The notes: generated by a model not told the origin, from the sequence alone. A DNA stretch of 26,061 nucleotides from Penium margaritaceum (GCA_023375785.1 SZWC01003616.1:95724-121784), one strand, 5' to 3'; counted from the stretch's first letter, positions 1 through 10,450 are shown. Translations and numbers: made by a program.

Positions 1-2
1 CA

Positions 3-68
<66 letters not shown>
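1..68. repeat. Compound CA/TA microsatellite
   Basis: A (CA)n tract with one CCC interruption runs from 1 to 38 and passes directly into a (TA)n tract from 39 to about 67. Compound CA/TA dinucleotide arrays are common in eukaryotic intergenic DNA. The array is cut by the window edge, so its full length is unknown. Confidence 0.97.
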
Positions 69-70
<2 letters not shown>

Positions 71-802
71 TGTGAAAAAAAATCCGAATCTAGATATGGC
101 GTACTTTATGTGCGAAACATGGATATCTTGTTTTTATCGAGAATTTCATGGATATATGGTCACTCCACTCTTGAATCTTGCCGATGATTTGCTTCAACGG
201 TTTTGTTGAAATACTTTTACTGTCTTTTTTATATTAGCTTTCTTTCTAGAACCCATTTGAATGACAGATAAACTCGACTATAACTCATGGCCATATAATT
301 TTTGGACCTGTTTTGTCCAAGGCCACAATCGTTCTTTTACTATTTTATTTTGGTCGAACTGTTGTTCATGTCCTTGGTGTATCCCCAGAAGTTCAACTGT
401 TGATTCTTCAAAGCTCGAGAACCTATGAGTATGGTTGGCGTGGCACCATTTACGGGCCTTGTCCCCCAAGCTACATGACCTTGACTTTGTCGGCGCATCT
501 TGCAAACTACTCGACCTCGGCCGATCACCCGCTAGACACCATTCGGACGAAAGACCGAGGTTATGCAGATTCCTAGACACGCGACCGATTTTGAGGTCGA
601 GTAAGGTAGAAGACAGTTTTTTTAAATCGTGCCGCGCAAAACACACCCTAAGACCGAAGTCGCGCATGTGAGCTGTGAAGCGATCTCACAACTCGCTTCG
701 CCGTTCGCCTCCCCCTTCTCGACAGCCAAATGCGCCATCGGAAAGAGACTCCATGCATTGGACAACATTCTGATGCTTGAAGTCTGCCATGTATGTGTCG
801 CA
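69..802. other. Flank of element 1, no supported gene
   Basis: This stretch is the original host-side flank of element 1. The longest open frame is 129 codons on the minus strand (278-667). It has no recognisable motif and overlaps open frames on the other strand, so I do not call it a gene. The sequence is AT-rich up to about 400 and more GC-rich after. Before element 1 inserted, this flank was continuous with the sequence now starting at 8370. Confidence 0.5.
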
Positions 803-807
803 GGCCC
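803..807. repeat. Target site duplication of element 1, left copy
   Basis: GGCCC lies immediately outside the left LTR and is identical to 8365-8369 outside the right LTR. Five base pairs is the usual target duplication of copia integrases. The match confirms both LTR boundaries. Confidence 0.9.
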
Positions 808-1451
808 TGAGAAGATGCGTACAAGCTTCAAAGCGACACAGCCGATGACTGGGCGTCAGTGCCCTGTCAGACGGTGACAACAATCACAGGTCGTACACGC
901 GATGACAAGAGACTGGCTAGGAGACACAAGTCACAGTGTCATAATGTTTCAATAGAATTTGTAGAGAGAACTGAAAAATGACAGGTCCATGGCATAAGTA
1001 CCTGCCGCCGCGCACGGCGGGTGTCGCACGCGGCAGCACAAGGTCTGTCCTAAAACCGGCCCAAAACCACTGTTTTGGCCCTAACTCAGCGTAGACTAGT
1101 CAGAACGCTACGCCGTCTGAACCTAGACGTGCAAAATTACAAGCCAGACGCTACGACTGGTCATATGCATGTATCTGGCATCAAACGGTGGACATACAAT
1201 GTAAAAACATGCAAATCAGGCCCACGGCCAGTCCACTGATAAACTCCTACGTGCTGCAGAGAAACTGCACGAGGTCCCTGGCAGCGTCGAGAGCTCTAAG
1301 ACGGTCGTCATTCGGCTCCAAGCTGGTAGCCCACCACCAGACGACGCATCGGTACCACTTGGGTCCGCAATAGGGATCTGCACGGGCATGGACACGGCCG
1401 AGTGGTCATAGTAAACTGTACAGGTCGACAGGAACGTCACAAATCACAACA
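808..1451 (-). repeat. Element 1 3' LTR
   Basis: This 644-bp direct repeat matches 7720-8364. It starts with TG at 808 and ends with CA at 1451 on the plus strand, so it reads TG...CA in element sense as well. It borders the polypurine tract at 1452-1460 and the target duplication at 803-807. Several differences from the other LTR are C/T changes at CG and CHG sites, for example acaCAGcc here against acaTAGcc there. Confidence 0.94.
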
Positions 1452-1460
1452 CTCCCCCAT
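1452..1460 (-). other. Polypurine tract of element 1
   Basis: On the minus strand the bases directly upstream of the 3' LTR read ATGGGGGAG followed by the LTR start TGTTGTG. This is the typical primer site for plus-strand DNA synthesis in copia elements. Confidence 0.88.
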
Positions 1461-1568
1461 GACCCAATGGTACGCATGTCCATACACGTGCAGCACTGAA
1501 ACGAGTACAACAACGTGTGCTGAAACAATCGTGATGCAGACACAGACACACGCCACACTCAACTACTC

Positions 1569-2105
1569 TCAGGCAAGGGGCGAAGCCCAACCAAAACGAA
1601 TGGCCACCAGAAGCTTCCCGCGTGCTAGAGCCTTCGTCAAGAAGTCGGCACGTTGCACGTCAGTGCCAACCCATATGACGGAGATCACGTGTCGTTCTAC
1701 CAGATCATGCACAAAGTGATGCTTAACTGCAATGTTCTTCGCGCAAGCGTGAAATACACCGGAGTTCTCCGCAATGGCAAAGGCACTCTGGTTATCACAA
1801 CAAAGCACAATGGCGGGTACTGACTAATCCAGCTCAAGGAACAAGCACTACATCCATACTGCCTCAGCAGCCTCTGCACCCAAAACAACATACCCTGTCT
1901 CCGATGAGCTACGTGCAATGCCGCCCTACTTCCTGCTACACCAGGACACAACGGTACCACCGAGTAGGAATACGTAACCGGTACAATACTGTCCATCTGG
2001 ACTCTAGGCCCAGTCGCTGTTGGTGTAGCCGTCAAGAACCACTGAACACTGCCGGCGAAAGCAGAGTCCGAGGTACGGTGTAGAGATCATGTACCGCACC
2101 ACTCA
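1569..2105 (-). pseudogene. Element 1 RNase H domain with in-frame stops
   Basis: This is the C-terminal domain of the copia polyprotein, which degrades RNA in RNA:DNA hybrids during reverse transcription. It continues from reverse transcriptase in one unbroken frame. Visible motifs are DWA (about 2007-2015), TGYVFLLGG, SW-x-S-R-K then a stop then GG, the CDNQSA motif, and AKNIAVKHHFVHD near the end, followed by RADFLTKAL. The frame ends at a TGA at 1569. In-frame TAG codons sit at 2004-2006, 1926-1928, 1848-1850 and 1824-1826, and a TGA at 2103-2105. The TAG at 1926 takes the place of the conserved Gln of the KKQ motif, so that one almost certainly replaced CAG. No frameshift is seen in this part. 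Confidence 0.85.
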
Positions 2106-3244
2106 CACAACCGCATGAAGGGCTCTAGCGCGTGGAGCCTGCGAAAACTGTGGAAGGAGGTTGACGGCGAAGGTAATGTCGAAGTGTGTGATAGTGGCCA
2201 GGTACGTCAGAGATCTGATGAGACGGAGGTACAAGGTCACATCCACTATCTCCCCCAACTGTGTGGGATCGTCCACCTTTAGGACATCCTGCCCGTCAGG
2301 TATGAGAGGCGTGGAGGCCATGGGCACTGCACCAAGGAGGTCACTTAGGCACTACCCCACGACGAGTGTGCATCGGGCCTGATGCAGCAGTAGTGTCCGA
2401 CGTCTGTGGTCTCGCACGATCTCCATGCCAAGAAACACCACTGCAGGGCCAAGGTCCTTCATTCTATAGGCAGTCGCGAGGACCGCCTTGGCTTCCTTCA
2501 CGGCCTCCATGGAAGGAGACGCGATCAGAAGGTCGTCCACATAGACCAGGATGGCGGTGAACCACTCAGGCGTCTGTCGGATAAAGAGAGAAGGATCAGC
2601 CTCGCTCTGTACATATGCCGCACGAGTCAGGGTGCCGGTGATCTCTTGGTTCCAACATGGAGGAGAGAGTGTAAGGCCGTACAAGGACTTGCACAAGTGC
2701 CAGACCTTGTCATTGTCCTCAAAGCCTGGTGACTGAGCCACGTAAATCTCCTCATCAAGAGAGCCATGGAGGAACGCATTGTTCACATCCATCTGGTGCA
2801 ATTCCCAGTCATGCTGAGCAACTACACCAAACAGAGCACAGATGAGGTCATGCGGCCGACAGGGGCAAATGTGTCAGTGTAATCGATGCCCTCGATTTGA
2901 AAGTATCCCTTGACGACCAAGCGAGCCTTGTGGCATTCCAGTGAGCCATCCGACTTCACTTTCTTGTGAAAGACACAATTGAACTGAATAGCCTTCCTCC
3001 CAGGTGGAAGGTTGACTAGCTCGTATAATCTGTGCTCTCGGATGGCGCGAAGCTCATCCTCGCAGGCAGCATGCCAGGCGTCAGCATCCTGTGATGAAAG
3101 AGTTTCCGGATCAGGCGCCATAGAGGGAGAGCTCTGAGTGGCAAGTGCACACACCTCAGTGCTATATCTGATGACCACAAGATCAGCTGCTGCATCACAA
3201 GCGATATGAAACTCGCGAGTAACGAATCGTTTCCTACGGGGCAC
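2106..3244 (-). pseudogene. Element 1 reverse transcriptase, one frameshift
   Basis: This is the RNA-dependent DNA polymerase domain of copia Pol. The N-terminal part (frame 3244-2852) shows DAWHAACEDELRAI, LPPGRKAI, KVKSDGSLECHKARLVVKG and IDYTDTFAPV, the usual opening of copia RVT_2. A frameshift near 2850 moves the reading into the frame that shows HQMDVNNAFLHG, KSLYGL and the catalytic YVDD at 2532-2543, then MKDLGP and FLGMEI. An in-frame TAG at 2352-2354 follows. The thumb/connection region 2327-2106 carries STPL and RSLTYLATITHFDI. The active-site motif is intact but the protein cannot be made from this copy in the standard code. Confidence 0.9.
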
Positions 3245-3904
3245 GTTGGATGTACCTCTATGTGCTCAGTGAGGATACTCAGGCCTAGGGCCTTCGTGCC
3301 GAGATCACCACTTGCAATGCTGCGAGTGGAGTGCCTGACACTTGCTGGACTCCGGAGTGCAATGGTCGAAGACGACTGCCGGGCTCACGTGAGTAACCTG
3401 GGCTCGAGGGGCTCACCTCAGGCACAGGGACAGGCACGACCACAGCTGGTGAGGACTCGGGCAAAGGAGTAGGTGATTCTGTGTAAGGAGATGCATGTGT
3501 GGGAGACACGGGACTGGGTGTGACAGTAGGAGCAGGTGAGGCAGGACCACACACAGAGGCCGGAGTGCTGGAGGACACAGGTACAGGATCATGGGTGTCT
3601 CTAAGGTGCGAGAGAACAGGGTTAGAAGCCAGCTATGCTGGAGAGGTCTCTAGGCCGACATCGATGATCACAGGGTCAGCAAGAGCCGGAGACCGAGAAG
3701 TGGAGGGGGCTCAAACGGACACATCAGTCGAGCGAGAGGTACTCGCAGGCTCAGACTCCCCCATCCATCAAGAAGCCTCACACATAGGAACGTGCATGAC
3801 GAACATCATCTCTTTTCTTTCTGATTGAGGTCAGATCGCGGTAGGTGAGGGACTCAAAGAAAAGCGCATCGCGGGACTCAACGATGCCACGTCAAGCGGG
3901 GTCC
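3245..3904 (-). pseudogene. Element 1 integrase C-terminus and Pro/Ser/Thr linker
   Basis: Between integrase and reverse transcriptase lies a low-complexity stretch. On the minus strand 3285-3578 is rich in Pro, Ser, Thr and Val, as expected for the flexible linker of copia Pol. At 3790-3890 the minus strand reads IVESRDALFFE followed by YRDLTSI, a segment also present on the plus strand of element 3 at about 22350-22410. That shared peptide marks the end of the integrase region. Reading frames change within the interval, so it is degraded. Confidence 0.65.
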
Positions 3905-4740
3905 CAAAAACTCTAGGCCTTCGACCGCGGGGAGATGCCTACGAAGGCGCACAACCGACCCCGCGGCAAGACGTTGGACCCCTGCTGGTCCTCGTGTGCC
4001 ACACAGAATCCAAGGATCCCCAGACACAAGCAAGACAAACCAAAGCTCGTACGATGTAAGGTGGTCCGGAAGGGGACCGCACAGGAGGCGGTTCCAGACC
4101 CACGTCATGTAGGTGAATCCTTCGAAGGCGAAGGACTCCGGGAGACGGCACTCAGACCGCATAGCACAAACCGCATCCTCCATGGTGCGGTTCCAGCGCT
4201 CAGAGACACTGTTATGCTGAGGTGTAGCAAGAGCTGAGATATGGTGAAAAACCCCGTGCTCGGCGAAGAAACTGTCCATCTCACCAAGAGACTCGCCGCC
4301 GCAGTCCAGACGGAAAGTATGCAGCGTATGGCGAGACTGACGCTCAGCCGTCACTAGCCAGAGGCAAACCACAAGAGTGGCATCACTCTTCTGGCGCAAG
4401 CTGTAGACCCACTGCATCCGGGTGAATTCATCAGTCAGGATCAGGACGTATCTGCCCCGATCGGACAGAGACTCGAGAGGAAGAGGAAAGAGAAGTTTCG
4501 AAATGGACCAACTCGAGAGGGCAAAGTACGCGAGAACGGGAGTCAGGGTAGGTGAAACAATGCATCTTACCCTGGGCACAGAATAGATAGTCGGTCTTGG
4601 ATGACTTCTCGAGAGAAGCCGCATCAAGACCGAGTGCCGGCTGTGTCCAAATGAGCTTCGACACAGTGTCAGAGTCCACATGACACAGGCGATGATTCAT
4701 CAGTTGCTTGTGCTCAGCAGAGAGAACGCCAGTGACAAAC
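3905..4740 (-). pseudogene. Element 1 GAG-pre-integrase and integrase core, frameshifted
   Basis: Integrase inserts the cDNA into the genome. The zinc-binding GAG-pre-integrase segment (about 4740-4540) reads HKQLMNHRLCHV and, later, FCAQGKMHC. The catalytic core then shifts frame near 4475 and shows LTDEFTRMQWVY, LDCGGES (second acid) and TPQHNSVSERWNRT (the third acid, E). The first acidic residue, expected in LVHSDLLGP as in element 3, is replaced here by LVHFETSL next to the frameshift, so the D-D-E triad looks incomplete. Downstream, FEGFTYMTWVWNRL is the segment that is duplicated in inverted form in element 3. Confidence 0.85.
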
Positions 4741-4927
4741 ACTCGAGCAGGAGGAGGGGGGAGCAAGAAGGAGGCAGAGAATCCAAGAGACACGATACAG
4801 ATCATCCACAACAGAGGCACAAAGAACAACGGTATAAGTATCAATAGCTGTCACAGTCGCGGAGTCTGCAGTGTGCGCCACAGAGAGTCCCATTAGTGTG
4901 CAGGCACACACAGAAAGCAAGCTGAGC

Positions 4928-5161
4928 TCAAGGCCAGGCACAAAAAGCACCTTGGAAAGATACAAGGGGGCCAGACGGACCATCAAAGCACACAAACCCA
5001 ATACCCTGGACTGGCAAGGACTGACCAGAGCCTGTGCAAACGGAACGAACAGACGCAACAGGACCGAGAACAATGAAGTCACTACGACGACAGGTTATGT
5101 GATGAGTGGCACCAGAATCGATGATCCAAGTGCCACCGGGATCACGACTAGAGGACGTCAC
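4928..5161 (-). pseudogene. Element 1 aspartic protease fragment
   Basis: The retropepsin-like protease cleaves the Gag-Pol precursor. The segment reads GTWIIDSGATHHIT, where DSGA is the active-site motif of copia proteases, followed by VCTGSGQSLPVQG. The frame stops at a TGA at 4928. The homologous continuation VLFVPGLELSLLSVC lies in another frame (5082-4714), so a frameshift separates the two halves. Upstream, between 5162 and 5530, the gag frame continues with few stops but without recognisable motifs. Its equivalents are 20827-21015 in element 3 and 23640-23830 in element 4. Confidence 0.85.
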
Positions 5162-5530
5162 TATACAACGGGCAATGAAGCATTAGCCTCAGATGGGCGC
5201 TGAGCAACAGGTGAGGAGAAACAACGAAGGGCACAGAGACTCATGAATCCAATCGGTACTGTCAGGCCCATCGTCACCACATGCCAGCTGTGCCCTCCCA
5301 CACAAGTCATCACGAGTGACGAGAACAGAGAAAAAAACAGTCTGTGAACCACCCGACTGTGACAACACAATCGTACCTCCTTGAAATCAAAGGACCAGAA
5401 TATGACGGAGCTCGGCAGTGGTGCGGTCATGCAGGTCAGGGTCGCCACTGCTCGCCGGTGAGGAAGTGGGAACTGCTGTAGTTATTGTCACAGCGCGACC
5501 GGAGGTTGTGCTACAAGACGCCTGAAGAAG

Positions 5531-6922
5531 TTACGGGTATGCAGCCTTAAGACCGTGAGTGATCCGTGTCCAATCAAGTGGCTGCTGGCACTCGGTGTAG
5601 CGATGAGCGCCTCCACAGTTACAGCAGTGGATAGTGCGTCCACTGCTTGTGCACAAGGACTGCTGCTGCTGCTGCGACTACTGCTGGCCCGAACCATGCT
5701 TCTTCCTATCCTTCTTCCCCTGTGTCGTGGCTGCTACACCTTACATCTGAGTCGGGATAGCCGGGGTGGAAGGGGAAGAGGAGGGTGTGCCAGAGGATGA
5801 TAAAGTGGTCTGCAAGAGGGGCGTCGGCGGTGACGCGATGACCGCTGCAACAAGAGAACTCTCCTGGTGGGCCAAGGATGCCTCGGAGGCGGAACTCACC
5901 TGGAGGAAAAGCTGATGCGTCCAAGGGAGGAGCTGAAGTAAGGTGGAGAAGGGCTCAAGCACGGCATCGTTGTACCCCGAGAAGATGTCTGCGTGCTCAA
6001 GACGAACTCCGATGATGAGCGTGTGAAGCGCCCAAAGCTCTGTACCTCCTGAAGTCCCAAGGCGCGTGTAGATGCGCATGAAACGCCACCAATAATCGGC
6101 TGCGGGCTCAAAAGGTCCCTGACGAAGGGAGTGAAAGGCGTAAATGTGAGCTGCGCGGGTGGTGTGCGTCTCTGTAGCAAGCAAGGAGAGTGCCAAGTCC
6201 CAGTCCCCACGTAGATCAGCACTCGCACCCGTGCTGGCCTCTCCAAGGAAAGGACAAAAGTCTACAACAGTCTTGCATGGCATGGCATAAAGGAGTCCAC
6301 ACATTGCCCGTGCCGCTGTCAGCACCTGAGCGCGGTCCGTAACCTGGTACATACCGTGATAGTAGGGCCATACCCTCTCTGAAGTGGCCCAGACCTGGAA
6401 GAGAGTCTCCCAATAGTCAAAGCTGTCATCGCTGACATAGCGTGGGGGTGGTGTCTCGAAGTCCTTGGACTGCCGCTCCATGGGGAGAGCAACCACATGC
6501 TGGGAAGGACGAGGGATGGGAAAGATGCCGGGATGAGGAAAGTCACCGAGGTAGGGGTCAGGCAAGGATCGAATCTCTGTTAACCGGGAACCAGAACACA
6601 TCTGAAGCTGGCAGAGACGCTCCTGAAGCTCGCAAATCTCCCTCTCGTGGGTGTCATCCTACATGTCTTGCTTGCCGGGCTCCTCATCCAAAGAATCGAA
6701 AAGTGGCGGGTCCTGTCCAGCTGCTCTCCTCGGTATAGATACTGACAGCTGTGCAGAAGGTATGGCACCGCCGACCCCCCCGGATGTCTGCTGTGGGGTC
6801 GTGGACTGACCACGAATAAGATCAATGAGCGCACAGATGGCATAAGTCTGCTGCTACTGGTAACGACGAATCTCATCCTGCTGACTACGCAGGTCCGTAA
6901 TGGCCTGCGAGCGTGGGCTCAT
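5531..6922 (-). pseudogene. Element 1 gag with zinc knuckle, in-frame stops
   Basis: Gag forms the virus-like particle that packages element RNA. I chose the Met at 6922 (MSPRSQAI) because it opens the frame that continues through the capsid region; the longer upstream frame has no nearby Met. The capsid part (6601-5744) contains YWETLFQVWA, VWPYYHGMYQ and SLRQGPFEPAADYWW, conserved in element 3. The nucleocapsid (5588-5626) reads HCCNCGGAHRYTEC, a CX2CX3HX4C knuckle one residue shorter than the usual CX2CX4HX4C. There is no frameshift over 464 codons, but TAG occurs at 6854, 6659 and 5678 and TAA at 5741 and 5531. The TAG at 5678 lies in a run of Gln codons. Confidence 0.85.
5588..5626 (-). 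other. CX2CX3HX4C nucleocapsid zinc knuckle
   Basis: On the minus strand the peptide CCNCGGAHRYTEC has Cys at 5624-5626 and 5615-5617, then His, then a last Cys at 5588-5590. Only three residues separate the second Cys from His, instead of the standard four. The element 3 copy near 20350 has the first two Cys but is disrupted afterwards. Confidence 0.75.
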
Positions 6923-7707
6923 GACCCCTGAGGAGGAGGAAGAGGGATCTGGTGATCCTTTGCCCTTGTCACTGGTCGGAGTAGTGTCAACGCTTAGTAT
7001 GGTCCGGAACGTCAAATTGATCAGATTGCAGAACTGTCAGCGTTTCTCGAGGATGATGTTTCAGCCCAAAATTTGGCGAAGTGTTGGTGCTGATGTCATC
7101 ACTCACAATGATGATGTCAGCATGAAGGTTGTCCAAATGAGGCGCAATTGGGGTCGATTATGCGCAAAAGGATGCTGAATGCCACGGCGGTGGTTTCGTG
7201 TAAAAAAACCTTCAAAAAAGTAAAAACCGTCACAGTTTTCTTTTCAGCCCAAAATCAGGAAACAATCTAGATCTGAGAGCGTTGTTTCATTTCCTGGAGC
7301 CTACAGGGCATGAAATGAGGCGGGAGTGGAAGCGATGGATAGAGTTTTGCAAGAGCTTTCTAAAGAGCTCTTACACGTCAAAAGTGGTGGTCAAATGGGG
7401 CAGTTACATTCTCTCACGTCCCGGGAGGGTGGTATGTGCGACCTGAATGAAGCTTCCGAGACCCTTCACAGACCCCTTCTCAACATCTCATGCCTTAGCT
7501 GCTGCTGAAGGGGGTTGGGAAACCCCTGGCTGCCCCGTGGTGGTGGCGTGGTGATGCGGTTGCAAGGGTGTCTCCGCTGCTGCAATGTGCTGCGGCGGGT
7601 CACCGTGCATTGGTGGGTCCTCCCAAGACCGTGGCTTCAGTTGTAGCTCTCACTGCTGCTGCCACTACTGCGTCTCTGCTGCGTAGCACAGTGAGGGATG
7701 TCTCGCC
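6923..7707 (-). other. Element 1 long 5' leader
   Basis: About 785 bp separate the PBS from the gag start. The leader is shared at lower identity with 16825-17420 (same orientation) and 18292-19043 (opposite strand). Conserved blocks include a GACCTGAATGAAG motif (7440-7452), the GGTTGGGAAACCC block near 7512 and a TGATGTCA core near 7092. No open frame in it is shared among the copies, so it is probably an untranslated, packaging-type leader. The gag frame is open upstream of 6922 for roughly 25 codons without a Met. Confidence 0.7.
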
Positions 7708-7719
7708 GCTCTGATACCA
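7708..7719 (-). other. Primer binding site of element 1
   Basis: On the minus strand the 12 bases following the 5' LTR are TGGTATCAGAGC, complementary to the 3' end of plant initiator tRNA-Met including CCA. This is the usual copia minus-strand primer site, and it fixes the LTR end at 7720. Confidence 0.95.
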
Positions 7720-8364
7720 TGAGAAGGTGCGTACAAGCTTCCTAGCGACATAGCCGATGACTGGGCGTCAGTGCCTCGTCAGACGGTGACAACAGTCACA
7801 AGTCGTACACACGACGGCAAGAGTCTGGCTAGGAGACACAAGTCAGAGTGTCATAATGATTCAATAGTATTTGCAGAGAGAAATGACAAATGACAGGTCC
7901 ATGGCATAAGTACCTGCTGTGGCGCATGGTGGGTGTCGCACGCGACACCACAAGGTTTGTCCTGAAACCGGCCGAGAACCACTGTTTTGGCCGTAACTCA
8001 GTGTAGACATGTCAGAACGCTACGCCGTCTGAACCTAGACGTACAGAATCACAAGCCGGATGCTACGACTGGTCACATGCATGTATCTGGCATCAAACGG
8101 TGGACACACAATGCAAAAACATGAAAATCAGGACCACGGCCAGTCCACCAATGAACTCCTACGTGCTGCAGGAAATCTGCAGGAGGTCCCTGACAGCGTC
8201 CAGAGCTCCTAGGATGGTCGTCGGTCAGCTCCAATCTGGTAGTCCACCACCAGATTACGCACCGTTACCACCTGGGTCCGCATCAGGGATCTGCACGGGC
8301 ATGGACACGACCGAGTGGTCACAGTAAACTGTACAGGTCGACGGGAACGTCACAAATCACAATA
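7720..8364 (-). repeat. Element 1 5' LTR
   Basis: This 645-bp repeat is homologous to 808-1451. On the plus strand it begins TG next to the PBS and ends TA rather than CA at 8363-8364. The other LTR keeps CA, so a C-to-T change has hit the very end. The LTR should hold the promoter of the element; I see no convincing TATA box. Confidence 0.94.
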
Positions 8365-8369
8365 GGCCC
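8365..8369. repeat. Target site duplication of element 1, right copy
   Basis: GGCCC follows the right LTR directly and matches 803-807 exactly. Confidence 0.9.
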
Positions 8370-10045
8370 TTGGGTTTTTGCGCAGAACGTGGATATGTGA
8401 CGTTCTTCATGCAATCCACGTGATACTTCTTGTGGAGCACGGAACTATGTGTGAAAAATTTGGGATTTCGTCATCTCCAGAGTGATTCGTCGATGACAAG
8501 AGTGTTAATTGTGTGCTTGACTAGTCGAAGGAAAACAATTATTTTATTCAAATGTAAGAGACACTACGGTATGCTTGTGTGTAACACCAGTGTGCCATGT
8601 GGCTCGATCAGTTCCTGGCCTGAGGGGAAACTGATGGGATGACTTGAGGGTCAGAGATCCTCAAGTACTGTGGTTTTGGCCTAGTGTGCTAAGCTTCCTG
8701 TCCGTTTGCTACACTATGAGTACAGTGCATTGGAACAAGAATTGAGGACTAGAGTCGTGCAAGGTCATGCAAGAAGACTCCACAAAGTTTAGGTGTGCAC
8801 CACATTCTCGTGAAGAAACATAAACTGAAAGAAACGCAACGTGATGGGGTGACAAGGCCAAAAGCGAATGAGCCGCGAGCTCGCTATCCCTCGTGGCCTG
8901 TGTCAGGTGCAAGTTTCAAACTGACCCCTCCAGAAATTGGCCAACAAGCAATAGGATAGCACGACGATAGAATCTCTTTACGGGTATGAACCCGGCTACT
9001 ACAATATCTAGCACCAAGTCCACAAGTAAATCCGAGATTGCTCCATAACAAGCAAAAAATTAACTGCACACCTGTTAGCATGTGAGCAGGGAGAGTTGAG
9101 GCATGACTGGTGATAGTGCCAAAAGTCATGAGGCTGATCCGCCACACGACGGAGATGTTGCGTAGCTTCATCTCCCCCAAGACGGAGTGAATCATAGAAG
9201 GAGAGAGAATTAATTAGGGCATGCCGGCTTATGCAAATGCAGGCACAAGCTGTGGATGTGAAGGAATGACAACACCATCTAAGCTTGGGACATAATGCAA
9301 CAAGAATCAGGACAGCAAACAAATGAGCCTACATGGCTTACATAGGGGCGCAGGCGGCTAGCCCACCAGGCCCCGTCACCCCCATCTAGCCCAAACAAGC
9401 AGGCGGAAAATATTGGTCATGGGTGTAAGACAGGCAAGTGAAATCTTGACTCTGTGCACACACACATCATCGCTACAGGTGATTAATATGGATGAAAGCT
9501 CTTGGGTACAACACCGGTATACACATGATTGAGCACACAGTGTTGGATCTTTGGCCAAGTGCAAGAATAGTGGCAGCATCACCAGTGCTACATGTAATGA
9601 GAGGTTGATTGCATTGATCATTGTGTCATGCTTCGTTTATTTTTAGCATTACATGGAGCACACACAATATAGGTGTGCATGCATCTACATACGCTCGTCG
9701 CCGATGTGGTGACAGTGATGTAGTTATGCATGTGATGGACAGGTGATGCTGGTTCGCTGATCTCTCGGATCCACACGACCGTGTTATCCCAGCGCATAAG
9801 AAACCACCGTAAGCTCACTTGCTTGCCGGTCTGTTTTGATTCCTGAATGGAATCCTGGCCCCAAGTCGAGTGCTTTAAGTGGGTGGCCTGGTCATCCGGT
9901 GCTTATCACCTCGTTGCCCCGTTACTCATGTTGCGTGTTGTCTTCTCGTCATTCCGTACTCAAAGGAATACCCCGATTCATCCATGGCTTTGTCTCACTC
10001 TCTTGCTCGACAAGTGGGTTATACTAGCAACCCTCTACCACCTAC
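8370..10045. other. About 1.7 kb without a supported gene
   Basis: Open frames here are all below about 105 codons, overlap each other on both strands and show no recognisable domain. I see no LTR, tRNA or array. The sequence may be host intergenic DNA or the eroded remains of older insertions. Confidence 0.5.
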
Positions 10046-10057
10046 GGGTATCAGAGC
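10046..10057 (+). other. Possible relic primer binding site
   Basis: GGGTATCAGAGC matches the initiator-Met PBS at 11 of 12 positions and is followed by TGGC, as in many plant elements. If real, an older LTR would end at 10045, but the bases before it are not CA and I found no partner LTR in the window. It could be a chance match. Confidence 0.3.
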
Positions 10058-10450
10058 TGGCTATGGAAGAAACGTCATGGTGATGACGGTGGCTCCACGT
10101 GTCGTCGTCTCAAGAACCTAAGGACCACACCCGCCATTGTCACCGCACAACTTTGCCCTAGATGCCGTCGTTTTCGGTCAACCGAGTGCCGTACCACGGC
10201 TCGCACTACATAGGACGGGGTTCTGCAAAGACTATAGCGCTTGGCATCGTACCACTACTCTCAATGTGGTGGCCATTTGTGGCAAAGGTGTTCTCGACAA
10301 CCACTCTGTGCAGCCGCACCTCGCCACTGCCTAAGGGCTTCCATCACTTGGCAGCGCCTACACCACCATTACTGTGCTGCATCCAACCCGCATTGAGCTC
10401 TGCACAATTCTGGTTGGAGCCGGGCAGTCGCACAACCGACGTTAGCAAGG

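Larger units (their letters stand above)
808..8364 (-). mobile_element. Element 1: complete Ty1/copia LTR retrotransposon, coding capacity broken
   Basis: A 7557-bp element reads right to left: 5' LTR 7720-8364, PBS 7708-7719, leader, gag, protease, GAG-pre-integrase, integrase, reverse transcriptase, RNase H, PPT 1452-1460, 3' LTR 808-1451. The domain order, with integrase before reverse transcriptase, defines the copia superfamily. Both ends carry the 5-bp duplication GGCCC. The reading frame changes at least four times: within the protease, in GAG-pre-integrase, in integrase, and early in reverse transcriptase. In-frame stops are also present, so the copy cannot make a standard polyprotein. 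Hand alignment of part of the LTRs gives roughly 90% identity, which suggests an old insertion. The terminal CA of the right LTR has become TA. Confidence 0.95.

Noticed and set aside
278..667. A 129-codon minus-strand ORF as a host gene
   Set aside because: No motif, start context or family was recognised, and it overlaps equally plausible frames on the plus strand.
3499..3828. Gly/Glu-rich plus-strand ORF of 109 codons
   Set aside because: It is the antisense of the Pro/Ser/Thr linker of element 1 Pol.
10046..10057. A further LTR element beginning at a PBS-like site
   Set aside because: The 11/12 match is listed as a possible relic only. The preceding bases do not end in CA and no LTR pair was found, so a full element is not claimed.
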